Origin: JADLHS01 sp964553795
GTDB lineage: Bacteria; Verrucomicrobiota; Verrucomicrobiia; Limisphaerales; JADLHS01
Length of the DNA stretch: 64,000 nt
Direction of reading: 5' to 3'
Assembly: GCA_964553795.1 (NCBI GenBank)
Contig: CAZKMR010000007.1
Span: forward strand, 22,227-86,226
Of this stretch, positions 20,406-31,200 are shown piece by piece. The translations under genes were made by a program, and so were the position numbers. The first letter of the stretch is position 1. Each line of letters begins with the position of its first letter. The notes beneath the pieces were generated by a model. It made no database searches. It was not told where the DNA came from and saw only the letters and a list, made by a program, of their open reading frames with translations.

Positions 20406-20639
20406 TCAAGCCGGTAGCGACGTCTGGGAGTCGGCATCAATCGGCACGGCGAATTCTTCGTTGAATTCGCGCCCGGTAAACTTGATGGCGACTTGCGCGC
20501 CGTGGATGGAATGTTCCCGGGCAAAATCAATGGCGCGCCGGGTATGACGGAAATCGTAGGCACGCATCGGATCTGCCGTCCAATTCCCCAGACTTCGCAA
20601 ATACAGCTGCGTCCGGGCATGCTGCAAAAGGATTTTCAT
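20406..20639 (-). CDS. Small conserved-looking protein of unknown function
   Basis: This encodes 77 residues from the ATG at 20639. The reading KILLQHARTQLYLRSLGNW and then a segment with DFRHTRRAIDFAREH looks like a genuine compact protein. The second segment forms an amphipathic helix, and the tail is charged. I recall similar short proteins in Verrucomicrobia but cannot name a family. It converges on the larA-like gene and lies downstream of the TPR gene on the same strand, 195 bases away. The frame stays open upstream to 20711. Confidence 0.55.
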   Translation of the reverse strand: MKILLQHARTQLYLRSLGNWTADPMRAYDFRHTRRAIDFAREHSIHGAQVAIKFTGREFNEEFAVPIDADSQTSLPA

Positions 20640-20834
20640 GGTCGTATGGACTTTCGTTGTCGAACCGGGCAATCCGAACGCAAGCCCGACCTGACGCAAG
20701 AGTTCGCCCACTTTCCGACCGGCGTGCGCGGCCTACAAGCCGAAGTTATTGGAAGATGTTCACGAATTACTAACGTGTCCCGTGTCCCCGCCGCGCGGCC
20801 AAATTCATCCATTGCCAGTTGTGATGAGGACGAC

Positions 20835-21338
20835 TCATGCCGCCGCCACGTTCATCTGCTGGATTTCCTTCCACATTGGTGCCAGGTCGATGTCTGCCAA
20901 TGCTTGCACCTTGACCTCGACCGGCTTGCGCAGCGTCATCGCGCGTCGTAACCAGCCACGTGCCGCGGGAAAATCGCCCAATTGACACTCATAACAGGCG
21001 AGGTTGTAAGGTATTGTTTCGTCATCGGAAAATCGATCGGCAGCGGGCCGTAACAAATCCCGCGCCTCGCGCGTGCGTTTCAATTCATGCAACGCATAGG
21101 AACGATGAATCCAACCGAAAACACATTCGGGGGCGCGCTCGATCATGGCTGCGGCAATGCCGACGCAATCTTCCCAACACTTCAATTGCGCCAACACACT
21201 CCAACGCACCGCCAATACTTCGAGTCTTCCCTGCTCTCCAGCGGCAATGTGGTCCAACTCGGCGAGTGCCTCAGGGCAGTTGCCTAGTTCGAGCCAGCCT
21301 TCCGCGGCGCTCAAATGATGCGAGTCAGGTGGTTGCAT
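20835..21338 (-). CDS. TPR-repeat protein
   Basis: The protein has 167 residues with three to four degenerate TPR-like helical pairs: AEGWLELGNCPEALAELDHI, AVRWSVLAQLKCWEDCVGIA, GWIHRSYALHELKRTREARD and YNLACYECQLGDFPAARGWL. It has no signal peptide, so it is probably cytoplasmic. TPR proteins mediate protein-protein contacts; no partner can be named. The C-terminus ends in a short helix with MWKEIQQM. Confidence 0.8.
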   Translation of the reverse strand: MQPPDSHHLSAAEGWLELGNCPEALAELDHIAAGEQGRLEVLAVRWSVLAQLKCWEDCVGIAAAMIERAPECVFGWIHRSYALHELKRTREARDLLRPAADRFSDDETIPYNLACYECQLGDFPAARGWLRRAMTLRKPVEVKVQALADIDLAPMWKEIQQMNVAAA

Positions 21339-21480
21339 ACTGCCAGTGGCTTGAGACGCATTAGGTTCGGTGCGACAGTCGGATTCTGACTTGTTGAGAA
21401 TCTAATTCAAGTCCGCGGTGCCGCCTGTGCGTCACTGAACGCATTCTTCACGAGCACTCCTTTAACGCCACGTAACATCG

Positions 21481-23292
21481 TCACCGAGTTGTTGGCGCTG
21501 ATGGCTGCGGAACTGAAATGGTGTGCTTCCCCGCCGCAAGCTGGATTACGACGCGACCTTTGTTTTCGCCCAGTGAGATGGGTTTGCCGGACGAAAGTTT
21601 GACGCTGGCCAGATTCTTGGTCGGCACGTGAAACTCGGCCACGCTATTCGACGGAACTTCGATCGTAGCCACCCAGGCACGGTTTAGCACCGCTTCAACG
21701 CGCAGATGAATCGGCCCTTTCGGCGTTGGCAATTTGACCCGCGCGAATTCCAGGCTTGCGAGTTGCGGGCGCACTCGGAAACGCGCAAACCCCGGCGCCA
21801 ACGGCTCAATCCCCATCAAACTGCGCGGAATGAGATTCGCCGGCGCCGCGCCCCACGCGTGATTCCAATCGAGATTCGGCTTCAGCGTTGGATCCCATGC
21901 TTCGAGCGTGATGGTCGAGCCAAGTTTCTCCGACATGTTGCGCCAGGAACGCAGTTGATTGGTGGTGAGCAACGACAACGCGTATTCCGCTTCGCCGGCC
22001 TCGTAGAGCGCCTCAAGTAAAAATTGCGCGCCATAGACACTGCACGCCATGCCGCGCGACTTGAGGAATGCAGCGACGCGCGGCACGCGGTCCGGCGGCA
22101 CCAAGCCCAATGCCAACGGAATAAAATTCGCATGCGCCGCGGCGTGTTCACTCCGCACCGCGCTGTCCGGTTGCAGCCCATCCACGTAACAACCGCGGGA
22201 TTCGTCCCACAACCGTTCGTTGACGGTTTGAAAAGTCGTTCGCGCCAGGGCGGCAAATTCCTCCGCGTCCGCCGAGCGCCCGAGATGCCGGGCAATTTTC
22301 TCAAGCAAGTGCAGCGCGTGAAAATGAAATGCCGTCACGACCGTCTTGGCTTCCATTTTCATGTCGTAACCGTCGCGTTCGCCCGCCGGCCAATCCACGA
22401 TGTCTTCCAGTCCGGGCGCCCGACCGCGCGACAAGTATCCGCGCAACAATCCGTCGGGCGTGCGGCGTTCGATCATGGCGCGTCCCTTGAGCGTGTCGTA
22501 ATGCCGCCGCAGGGAGGCATCGTCGCCGGACCAGAGAAAATCCAACCAGCCGAGCATGACCGATTGCAGCCGCCATTCCGTGGGCCAGGTCGGATTATCC
22601 AACAAATACTCATGCGTGAGTCGAGCCATATCATAACGATCATCCACGCAGTAATGCGCCAGTTGATTGATCAAGGCGTCGGCTTCGTAAGGCTTGCGCT
22701 CGCGATCCCCATCCACATACAAGCCGAGGAACGAGGTGGCCTTGATGCTGTATTTGCACAATTCCCAAACGCCGTTCAGTTCGGGGCTGGACGAAGTGAA
22801 CGCTGAATCTTCCGCATCGAACGGAATCGCCCACGACCGGCGGCGCACCTGCGCCACGTCAAATCCTACGGGCCCATTCTCGATTTCCACATAGCGAAAC
22901 GGCATGACTTCCGCCATTCCCTCCGGACGATCCAGCCATCCGGATTGCATCCATCCGGGCGGCGCCCACGTCAGCGTCGGACTCACCGTTTGACCGGGGA
23001 CAAGTGCAATTTCGTGCCGCTGATAACGCACTGTGCCTCCGGGCGAACGGTTCACCGTCTGCGGATCGGTCAGCGCCTCCCCAAGATGAACGGTCACTTT
23101 CGCCGGGGTCAGATTGGTCGGCGCAGTCACTTCGACGTTGCCGAATGCCGCCTGGCCAAAATCAACGAACCAATGGCCGTTGGTGATCCGTTTCACCGCG
23201 ACCGGCGCCTCCAGCGTCGGATACACAGGGGTGCGCGGTTGACTGAACGCGATTCCCGAAAGCAGAACAATGAACAAGATCAAACAGCGCAT
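21481..23292 (-). CDS. Secreted alpha-L-rhamnosidase-like glycoside hydrolase (GH78 type)
   Basis: The enzyme probably releases alpha-L-rhamnose from polysaccharides in the periplasm or outside. The 603-residue protein (ATG at 23292; a TTG at 23313 is possible) begins with a signal peptide (MRCLILFIVLLSGIAFS). An N-terminal beta domain precedes the (alpha/alpha)6 barrel, which contains VDGDRERKPYEADALI, corresponding to the DxxxRDER region of GH78 with the catalytic acidic residues. The NLDWNHAWGAAPANLIPR segment and a C-terminal beta-sandwich are also typical. A divergently transcribed GH88-type gene lies 208 bases away, which suggests shared regulation for glycan use. Confidence 0.83.
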   Translation of the reverse strand: MRCLILFIVLLSGIAFSQPRTPVYPTLEAPVAVKRITNGHWFVDFGQAAFGNVEVTAPTNLTPAKVTVHLGEALTDPQTVNRSPGGTVRYQRHEIALVPGQTVSPTLTWAPPGWMQSGWLDRPEGMAEVMPFRYVEIENGPVGFDVAQVRRRSWAIPFDAEDSAFTSSSPELNGVWELCKYSIKATSFLGLYVDGDRERKPYEADALINQLAHYCVDDRYDMARLTHEYLLDNPTWPTEWRLQSVMLGWLDFLWSGDDASLRRHYDTLKGRAMIERRTPDGLLRGYLSRGRAPGLEDIVDWPAGERDGYDMKMEAKTVVTAFHFHALHLLEKIARHLGRSADAEEFAALARTTFQTVNERLWDESRGCYVDGLQPDSAVRSEHAAAHANFIPLALGLVPPDRVPRVAAFLKSRGMACSVYGAQFLLEALYEAGEAEYALSLLTTNQLRSWRNMSEKLGSTITLEAWDPTLKPNLDWNHAWGAAPANLIPRSLMGIEPLAPGFARFRVRPQLASLEFARVKLPTPKGPIHLRVEAVLNRAWVATIEVPSNSVAEFHVPTKNLASVKLSSGKPISLGENKGRVVIQLAAGKHTISVPQPSAPTTR

Positions 23293-23500
23293 GGAAAAAT
23301 GAGTTGGTGTCAATGCTGCGCCAAATTATCGTTCGCGCTGAGACGGTCAAACCTTTATCCAACTTTACTCTTTCGGGTAGTTGGTTCAGTGCGTCTCTCC
23401 GGTTAGTATCGCAACATCGCCTTGTGCCGCATCCGCTGCGGCCTGCGGTAAGCCCGCAGGTTGCGCCAGACCATTAGTCGAACAGCCGAACCTATTGCCC

Positions 23501-24739
23501 ATGAAGTTAACACTGCCGCCCACCGCACCCACTGGCACTTGGCCTGCCGTTTGGCTGCTCTTCATTCTGGTTGCGTTGGTCTCCTGCACCACACCGGAAA
23601 CCAAATCCGCGGCCAAACCGCCGCCGCCGGATGAATTAAGCGCCCGCATTCCCGCCGTGTTCGAGTTTGCCGTCGCGCAATACGAATGGTTGCTGCCGCA
23701 AATTCAGAATGATTCCCGCCTGCCACGTTCTTTTGAAAACAATCGCCGCCGCATGGTCGGACCAAAAGACTGGACGAGTGGCTTTTTCCCCGGGGCGCTG
23801 TGGTATCTCTACGAATACACCAATGATCCCAAGTGGAAAGTTGCGGCGCACGACTACACCACTCGACTCGAGCCGATCAAAGATTTTCGCGACCATCACG
23901 ACGTCGGCTTCATGCTCGGGTGCAGCTACGGCAATGGCTACCGGCTCACCGGCGACCCGGCGTATCGCGCCGTGTTGATTCAGGGCGCGCGCTCACTGGC
24001 CACACGCTTCAAACCGGAAGTCGGCGCGATTCGTTCCTGGGATTTTGGCCGATGGAAGTATCCCGTCATCGTGGACAACATGATGAATCTGGAATTACTC
24101 ACCTGGGCGGCGCGCGAATCGGGCGAAACGCAATTACACGAGATTGCGCGGCAACACGCCGACAAAACCCGGCAGCATCATTTTCGTCCCGACGGCAGCA
24201 GTTATCATCTCGTGGATTATGATCCCGCCACTGGCACGGTGCTGAAGAAACAAACCGTGCAAGGCTTCGCCGACAACTCGGCGTGGGCGCGCGGTCAGGC
24301 GTGGGGATTGTATGGTTTCACCATGATGTACCGCGAAACGCGTCAGCCGGAGTACCTCGCCCAGGCGGGAAGCATCGCCCGGTTCATTTTGAATCACCCA
24401 CGCCTGCCGGCAGACAAAATTCCGTATTGGGACTTCGATGCGCCAAACATTCCCGACGCCCCCCGCGATACCTCCGCGGCTGCCATCATGGCGGCGGCGT
24501 TGCTAGAACTTGAGGGCTTCGTGTCGCCGGCATTCGGCCGGCAATGTCGTGAACTCGCCCGGCAACAATTACTGTCACTCTCCGCGCCACCCTACCTCGG
24601 CACGGTTGGCGCCAACGGCGGCTTCTTGTTAAATCACGCGGTGGGACACATCCCGGAGAAACACGAAATTGACGTGCCCATCATCTATGCCGATTACTAT
24701 TTTCTCGAAGCCCTGTTGCGTTATCGGAACAAAAACTGA
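23501..24739 (+). CDS. Unsaturated glucuronyl hydrolase (GH88), lipoprotein
   Basis: GH88 enzymes remove the unsaturated uronic acid left on oligosaccharides by polysaccharide lyases, yielding a 5-keto-4-deoxyuronate. The 412-residue protein starts at the ATG at 23501, which gives a lipoprotein signal with the lipobox LVSC (C29); the frame is open further upstream. Family segments visible are KDWTSGFFPGALWYLYEYT, DHHDVGFMLGCSYGNGY with the catalytic Asp, and DNSAWARGQAWGLYGFTMMY. The C-terminus ends with IYADYYFLEALLRY, as usual for the family. It probably acts with the neighbouring GH78-type and GH2-type enzymes. Confidence 0.9.
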   Translation: MKLTLPPTAPTGTWPAVWLLFILVALVSCTTPETKSAAKPPPPDELSARIPAVFEFAVAQYEWLLPQIQNDSRLPRSFENNRRRMVGPKDWTSGFFPGALWYLYEYTNDPKWKVAAHDYTTRLEPIKDFRDHHDVGFMLGCSYGNGYRLTGDPAYRAVLIQGARSLATRFKPEVGAIRSWDFGRWKYPVIVDNMMNLELLTWAARESGETQLHEIARQHADKTRQHHFRPDGSSYHLVDYDPATGTVLKKQTVQGFADNSAWARGQAWGLYGFTMMYRETRQPEYLAQAGSIARFILNHPRLPADKIPYWDFDAPNIPDAPRDTSAAAIMAAALLELEGFVSPAFGRQCRELARQQLLSLSAPPYLGTVGANGGFLLNHAVGHIPEKHEIDVPIIYADYYFLEALLRYRNKN

Positions 24740-24892
24740 CCTGACACCGATGCGGGATAAGCTCCGCTGAGTTTCGCGTGCGCAACGCAGCGTTTGCCCC
24801 GCATTGTCACCTCAATCGCCCGTCCGGCCAATACCCCGAATGGGTAGTTTCTTCGATCGCCTGAAGCGGCTAAGCTAAGTCGCAAATTCATT

Positions 24893-27800
24893 ATGTTCTG
24901 GCTCAAAATCAAAATGACGGCGCCGACTTCCTGGCATCTCGCCATGCTCGTGCTTACGACCATGCTGTTCGGCACCAGCCTCTCGCTCGCGACACCACCC
25001 GATTGGCAGAATCCGCAATTGACCGGGCGCAACAATCTGCCCCCGCACGCGACGATGGTGATATTCCCGGATGTCCGGAGTGCGCGGCGGCTCGATGTCG
25101 TGGACAACGCGGCCCGCGCGAAGTCGCCGTTCTACCAGTCGCTCAATGGAAATTGGAAATATCATTACGCCTCGAATCATCTCGCGCGCGTCCCGAATTT
25201 CTGGTTGCCGACCTTCGATGATTCGCGTTGGGACACCATTCCCGTGCCTGCCAATGTCGAGATGCACGGTCACGGCATTCCCATCTACGTGAACATCAAA
25301 TATCCCTGGGCCTGGAACACCGCGCCCCAGCCGCCGGTCGTGCCGGAAGACGATCCCAATAATACCGTCAACGCGTATCGCCGCACTTTCACCGTGCCCA
25401 AGGCCTGGCAAGCCCGCCGGGTGTTGCTCACCTTCGACGGCGTCAACTCCATGTTCTCCGTCTGGATCAATGGCCGGGAAGTCGGCTTGGGCAAGGACTC
25501 GCGCACGCCGGTTGAATTCGACATCACTGAATATCTGCAACCCGGAGAAAATCTGCTGGCCGTCGAAAACTTCCGCTGGTGCGATGCCTCCTATCTCGAA
25601 GATCAGGATTTCTGGCGCTTGAGCGGCATTTTCCGCGACGTTTATCTGTGGTCGCCGCCCGACGTGCATGTGCGTGATTATGAAATCAAAACCGATTTGG
25701 ACGCTGCCTATCAGAACGCCGAATTGAAAGTGAATGTCACGGTTGAAAACAAAACCGCCAGTTCGGTCCGCGCCCGCATCGAAGCCATCTTGTTGAATCC
25801 TGAGGGCGACGTCGTTGCTGCGCCAAGCGTGGATGCGCCCGTTCCCGCCGCCGCCGAATCCCAGGCCGCTATCGCCGTCGCGCTGACCAACCCGCTGAAA
25901 TGGACCGCGGAAACGCCCAACCTTTACAAACTGTTGCTGACGCTGCGCGATGCCGCCGGAAAAACCCTCGAAGTCATTCCGGTCAACGTTGGTTTTCGCG
26001 CAGTCGAAATCAAAAACGGCCAACTGCTGGTCAACGGTCAGGCCATCCTGATGAAAGGCGTCAATCGGCACGAACACGATCCCGACCTTGGCCAGGTCGT
26101 CACCCGCGAGCGGATGATTCAGGACATCCAAGTGATGAAACAACACAACATCAACACCGTCCGCGCGGCGCATTATCCGAATGTACCCGCCTGGTATGAT
26201 TTGTGTGATCAATACGGGCTCTACGTCATTGACGAAGCCAACATCGAAAGTCACGGCATGGGTTACGGTGCGGAAACTCTCGCCCGACCTCCGGAATGGC
26301 GCGCCGCGCATTTGGACCGCACCGTGCGCATGGTGGAACGGGACAAAAATCATCCCTCCATCATCGTCTGGTCACTGGGCAATGAAGCCGGTCACGGTCC
26401 GAATTTTGAAGCCACGTCCGCTTGGGTGCGGCAACGCGATCCCAGCCGTCCCGTGCAATACGAACAGGCCGGGGAACGCCCCTACACCGACATCGTCTGC
26501 CCGATGTACGCCAAACCCAGGGAACTTGAGAATTACGCCTCGCGCCCCCAAACCCGGCCCTACATTCTGTGCGAATACTCCCACGCCATGGGCAACAGTT
26601 GCGGCAACTTGTGGGAATACTGGAATCTCATTTACGCGGAACCGCATCTCCAGGGCGGTTGCATCTGGGATTGGGTGGACCAGGGATTACGCCAGCCGCA
26701 AAACCGGCCCAATGCCGATCGCTTCTGGCCGGCCAACAAGAAGGACGCGACCTTCTGGGCTTACGGCGGCGATTTTGGTCCGAGCGACGTACCGAGCGAC
26801 GACAACTTTTGCTGCAACGGCCTCGTGACTCCGGATCGCGAACCGCATCCCACCTTGCTTCAGGTCAAACACGTTTATCAGTACGTGCATTGTCGCCCCG
26901 TGGATTTGGCGGCCCGCCAGATCGAAGTTAAAAACTGGTACGATTTTGTGAATCTCAAGGACGTTGCCACCTTGCACTGGCAACTGACCGGCAATGGCAA
27001 GCGCCTGCAATCAGGCCGCCTGGCCGCGCCGGATCTCGCGCCACACGCCACTCAGGTTATCACCATTCCCGTGAAACCATTCACCCCGGCGCCGGGCGTC
27101 GAGTATCAACTCGCAGTCCGTTTCGAATCGAAAGCCAAAACGCCGTGGGCGCCGCGCGGGCATGAACTGGCGTGGGATCAATTCACACTTCCAGACCGTG
27201 CCCCTGCCCTCATCGTTGCCGCCGCGTCCCGGCCAAAACTTACCGTCACGCGAACAGCTACCGACGCAACCATCACTGGTAAGGATTTCGTGATGAAGTT
27301 TAATAAGCAAAACGGCGCGCTCTCATCCTGGAAATTCCAAGACACAGAATTGCTGGCGCAACCCCTGCGACCGGATTTCTGGCGCGCGCCCAACGATAAC
27401 GAACGCGGCCGAAACATGGCCGTGAATCATCTCGAACTGGAACGCGGTTCCGGGCGGGAATACTCGCGCCGCCGCCCGTTGCAACCCCAGGGCATTTGGC
27501 GTTACGCGCATACGGATGCGGCTGTCGAATCATTCGAAGTTCGCTCCGAGTCCGAACATGCCGCCACCGTGGTGACGACACTCCGGCTTCCGACCGTGCA
27601 AGCTCGTTGGCGGGCTACCTACACCGTGTTCGGCGACGGCGAAACCGATGTCACCGTGGATTTCCTCCCGGAAAACACAGACTTGCCACCGCTCCCGCGT
27701 CTCGGCCTGCAACTCGCTTTGCATTCCGACCTGGACCGCATCACCTGGTTCGGTCCCGGCCCGCAGGAAACGTATTGCGACCGCAAGGACGCGCTCGTCG

Positions 27801-28204
27801 GATTATATTCCGGCGCGATTGCCGACCAGTTTTATTGGCACTACTCCGAACCCGGCGACAGCGGCAACAAAGTGGACGTCCGCTGGGCAGCCCTGACCAA
27901 TCGCAAAGGCCGGGGTCTGCTGGCAATCGGCTCACCGTTACTCAGTGTCAACGCCCTGCCCTACACCGCCGAGGATTTGCAAAACGCCAAGCATCCGCAT
28001 GAATTAACCAAGCGCGACTATTCCGTCGTGAATCTCGACTGGAAATCCCAGGGCGTAGGCGGCGATGACAGTTGGGGCGCCTGGCCGCACGAGGAATATT
28101 TGATTCCGTGCGAACCACAGAGTTACCGCATTAGAATTCATCCGATTGCCAATCTGCGTCAGGCCAGCCAACTCGCCGGGCGCGCCGCCACGCCATTACC
28201 CTGA
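24893..28204 (+). CDS. Beta-galactosidase-type glycoside hydrolase (GH2)
   Basis: The protein has 1103 residues with an N-terminal signal-like hydrophobic segment (about 17-34), so it is probably exported. The domains follow the LacZ layout: an N-terminal jelly roll (YRRTFTVP), two immunoglobulin-like domains, a TIM barrel, and the C-terminal Bgal small-chain domain with GPGPQETYCDRKDA. The catalytic acid/base is the glutamate of SLGNEAGHGPNF and the nucleophile that of ILCEYSHAMGNS. It may cleave beta-galactosides or another beta-linked sugar of a complex polysaccharide. It follows the GH88 gene on the same strand 153 bases downstream. Confidence 0.92.
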   Translation: MFWLKIKMTAPTSWHLAMLVLTTMLFGTSLSLATPPDWQNPQLTGRNNLPPHATMVIFPDVRSARRLDVVDNAARAKSPFYQSLNGNWKYHYASNHLARVPNFWLPTFDDSRWDTIPVPANVEMHGHGIPIYVNIKYPWAWNTAPQPPVVPEDDPNNTVNAYRRTFTVPKAWQARRVLLTFDGVNSMFSVWINGREVGLGKDSRTPVEFDITEYLQPGENLLAVENFRWCDASYLEDQDFWRLSGIFRDVYLWSPPDVHVRDYEIKTDLDAAYQNAELKVNVTVENKTASSVRARIEAILLNPEGDVVAAPSVDAPVPAAAESQAAIAVALTNPLKWTAETPNLYKLLLTLRDAAGKTLEVIPVNVGFRAVEIKNGQLLVNGQAILMKGVNRHEHDPDLGQVVTRERMIQDIQVMKQHNINTVRAAHYPNVPAWYDLCDQYGLYVIDEANIESHGMGYGAETLARPPEWRAAHLDRTVRMVERDKNHPSIIVWSLGNEAGHGPNFEATSAWVRQRDPSRPVQYEQAGERPYTDIVCPMYAKPRELENYASRPQTRPYILCEYSHAMGNSCGNLWEYWNLIYAEPHLQGGCIWDWVDQGLRQPQNRPNADRFWPANKKDATFWAYGGDFGPSDVPSDDNFCCNGLVTPDREPHPTLLQVKHVYQYVHCRPVDLAARQIEVKNWYDFVNLKDVATLHWQLTGNGKRLQSGRLAAPDLAPHATQVITIPVKPFTPAPGVEYQLAVRFESKAKTPWAPRGHELAWDQFTLPDRAPALIVAAASRPKLTVTRTATDATITGKDFVMKFNKQNGALSSWKFQDTELLAQPLRPDFWRAPNDNERGRNMAVNHLELERGSGREYSRRRPLQPQGIWRYAHTDAAVESFEVRSESEHAATVVTTLRLPTVQARWRATYTVFGDGETDVTVDFLPENTDLPPLPRLGLQLALHSDLDRITWFGPGPQETYCDRKDALVGLYSGAIADQFYWHYSEPGDSGNKVDVRWAALTNRKGRGLLAIGSPLLSVNALPYTAEDLQNAKHPHELTKRDYSVVNLDWKSQGVGGDDSWGAWPHEEYLIPCEPQSYRIRIHPIANLRQASQLAGRAATPLP

Positions 28205-28223
28205 ACGCGCTGTAACTCCGAGT

Positions 28224-31200
28224 TCAAGCGGTTTGCCGCCCGGTGCGCTGGGCCCAACCCAATAGCGCAAACAGGAAAGCCGCCGCGCCGAGAATCAGCA
28301 CGCGCGTCCAGCCCGAAGTCTGCGGTTGTGTCTCCGCTTGCAACGCGATGCGCAAGTCCGCCTGCCGATCCACCGCCACCGAACGTTGGAAGGTCAGCAC
28401 GCGCCCCTGCTGCGGAATGTTCGCGCGAATCGCCGCCGCTGGAATCACTGCGGCGTCCTGTTGTTGAATCAACTTTTCCGCCAAGCGCATCGTGGCCGCG
28501 TTATCATCCGCCGTATTGCTGGCGATGATTTCCTTCGCGTCCTGTTGCGTGTAATTCAAATCCTTGCCGTCGCGCAAATCGCGCCACCGCATTCCCAATG
28601 CCGCCGGATCACCCGCCGTCGCCGCCTGCCGCACGTTCAATCCCACCAATGCCTGTTGCAGTTTCAGATTGTGCAACTGCACCCGGGCGTCTTCGTTGAA
28701 CGCATTGTCATGCGTGCTGAGTCCGTAGGCGGACTGAAACGCCCGCCGGGCTTGCTGCGGATTGCCCTGTTCCAACGCCTGATTGCCAAACGCCAGCATC
28801 TGCTCGGCCGCCTCGGTCTTCTGCCGTTGCCACGAGGCCTCACCCCGCAGATAACTTTGGAGATCGAGCGTGCTTTCCGTGGGCACGACGCGTTGCTCGG
28901 CCATTTGCAATGTGCCGCTCCAATCGCTCACGCGCCATTTCTCATCGAGATGAACGCGCCACGAAATATTCTCCAATGGCAAATCAAACTTCGGCGCGAG
29001 CAATTCCAAATCGAGCGCGCCCGCTTCGCGTTTTCCCACTTCGCTGCTGAAAAAAATCTCCAGCGTCACCGGTTTGCCGTCGCGCGATTGCTGTTCGAGC
29101 GGAATCAGAATCGCGTCGCCCTCGCGCCACGGCCAGACCCCGTTCTGATTCACAAACGCGAACCAATACCGCGCGTCCCTGGGCAACGTGACGTGCAGCA
29201 ATCGTTTATCCCCGGGAAACAGCTCCAGCCGTGCCTGTGTGAGCATCGCGCCCGCATCCGAGATGACCGATGTGAACGTGACGTTCTGCACGCGCGCCGG
29301 CAGCAGTTTCACGGCTTCATGCCGTTCGAGTCGCAGCGGCAATTCAAATCCCGGCTCGATCAAGCGGAAGGCAAAGTTCGCCGCCGTCGGCGGCAGATTT
29401 TGTTGTAACGCTCGCGGAATGCTTTGCCATTCGGTCGGCTGCAGCGCCGGCGTTGCGTCCACGCCCAACTGCACTCGCCCGCCGGATTCGATCGTTACGA
29501 AGCCACGTTGCAAATTCACATCCGCCGCCCGCACGCCGCGCAGCGTTGCCGTCGGCGCGGCTTCCGTCAGGAGCACCTGGTAATTCACCTGCAACCGATA
29601 CGCTCCAATCACCCGCCGCTCCAGTTTCACTTCCCACAATTGTAATCCGTTCGTAACCGGCTCGGACGTGCGGAGAAAATCGGCCATCAGTTCGCCGCTG
29701 AATCGCACGCCATCGGCATTCTCCGGCAACCAGACGCGCAACGATTTCAAACCCGTGTTCTCAATTTGATAGTGCAGATTCGCCGCCACTTTGAGCTGCG
29801 CTTCATTCACCGTGGCGTGTTGCAGGCTCGTCACCTGAATCCACGGGTCCACCTGCTCAATGTCGAGGGCGAGTTGCCACGGCGACTGCAACACCCGAAA
29901 CGCCAGCACACCCTTCTGCCGGATGCCCGACCGTTGCGGATCGAGCTGCGACAATCCCTCCACTGTCGCCGCCTGCAATTGCATCCCCTGCTCCGGCACG
30001 ACGACCAGCGTGCCCTGTTGTTTGCCGGCTTCGCGCAGCACAATTTGCGGTACCACCCACGGACCATTGTCGCGCGATGCTTTCACGCCCGGCCCCGCGA
30101 GGCTGATGGCAAATTGCTGGCGCCCTTCGGTTTTGCCTTTCAAATTCAAGGTGATGACGCGACCAGTCTCGCCGCGCGATTCGGTCCAGTGACTCAACGC
30201 CGCACCACTAATCGATTCCACGTCAAACCCCGCCGGCATCACGAAGCTCAATTTGAAGATTCCCGCGCGGCTGATGTCCACGGTCGGATTGGCTGCCAGC
30301 ACCGTGCGATCTTCACCCAACGACAAAGTAATCTGGCTTTCCACCCGCACGTCCGGCTCCACCGAAGACGCTTTCAATTCCACCGTCGCCTGCGCGTCCG
30401 AATACCGAAACGCCCGCCGTACCGTCAGCCCCGCAATCTGCGTTGCCAGCGGCTTCATAACTTCGCCGGAAAAGTCTTCGAGGTTGATCGGCGTAAAACC
30501 CGTGACTTCAACTGCGTCCAGTTGCACTTCGTTGCCGGTCGCCAGGCCCAGCATGCCGATTTGATTCGCGGCATTCTCCACCGTCAACAAGCCGACCGAT
30601 TGCTCAAAGGGCAGCGTGCCCGTAGCCACTTGCGAACGCACCAGCAGGGTGAATGGTCGCGATTGCGGGCGGCTCAATGTCACGCGCAACTTCCGCGCGT
30701 CCGGGTCGAATCGCCACACCGAAACCATTGCCTCCGCTCCGGCGTCGCTGACCACATCGGTCACCGTGGCCCCGCGCGGCACAGAGAAGATTAATTCTCC
30801 CAATTCACCTTGCGCCGGACGGATGGATACTCGATGTGCACCTTCAATCACTCCCGCCGCCGGAACGTAGAGTTGCGAAATCTCCGCGTAGAAAACCGCC
30901 GCCTCGCGCTTCACGTCGCGACTGCGCGGTTTCCAGCCCACCCACGCGTGATCCACCGGTGCGAGCACGAGCGTTGCGACGGTGTTGCTGCTGGCGAACT
31001 CGCGTTGCACCGACACCGCCTGCGGCGACAGCACGTCCACATCCAAACCCGCGACCGCAAGTTCGAGCCGGTTGACCAATCCACAAACCGATGGCAACGG
31101 AAACCCGCTCTCACTGTCGCGCTTCGTCACCTGCATCTGATAACGCACTTCAATGTCAAAAACCCCCGCGTGCTCCGCGACCAGTTGGTGCTGAAATTTC

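Noticed and set aside
24875..26353. Long open frame (492 codons) on the minus strand
   Set aside because: It mirrors the GH2 gene, whose catalytic motifs are clear on the other strand.
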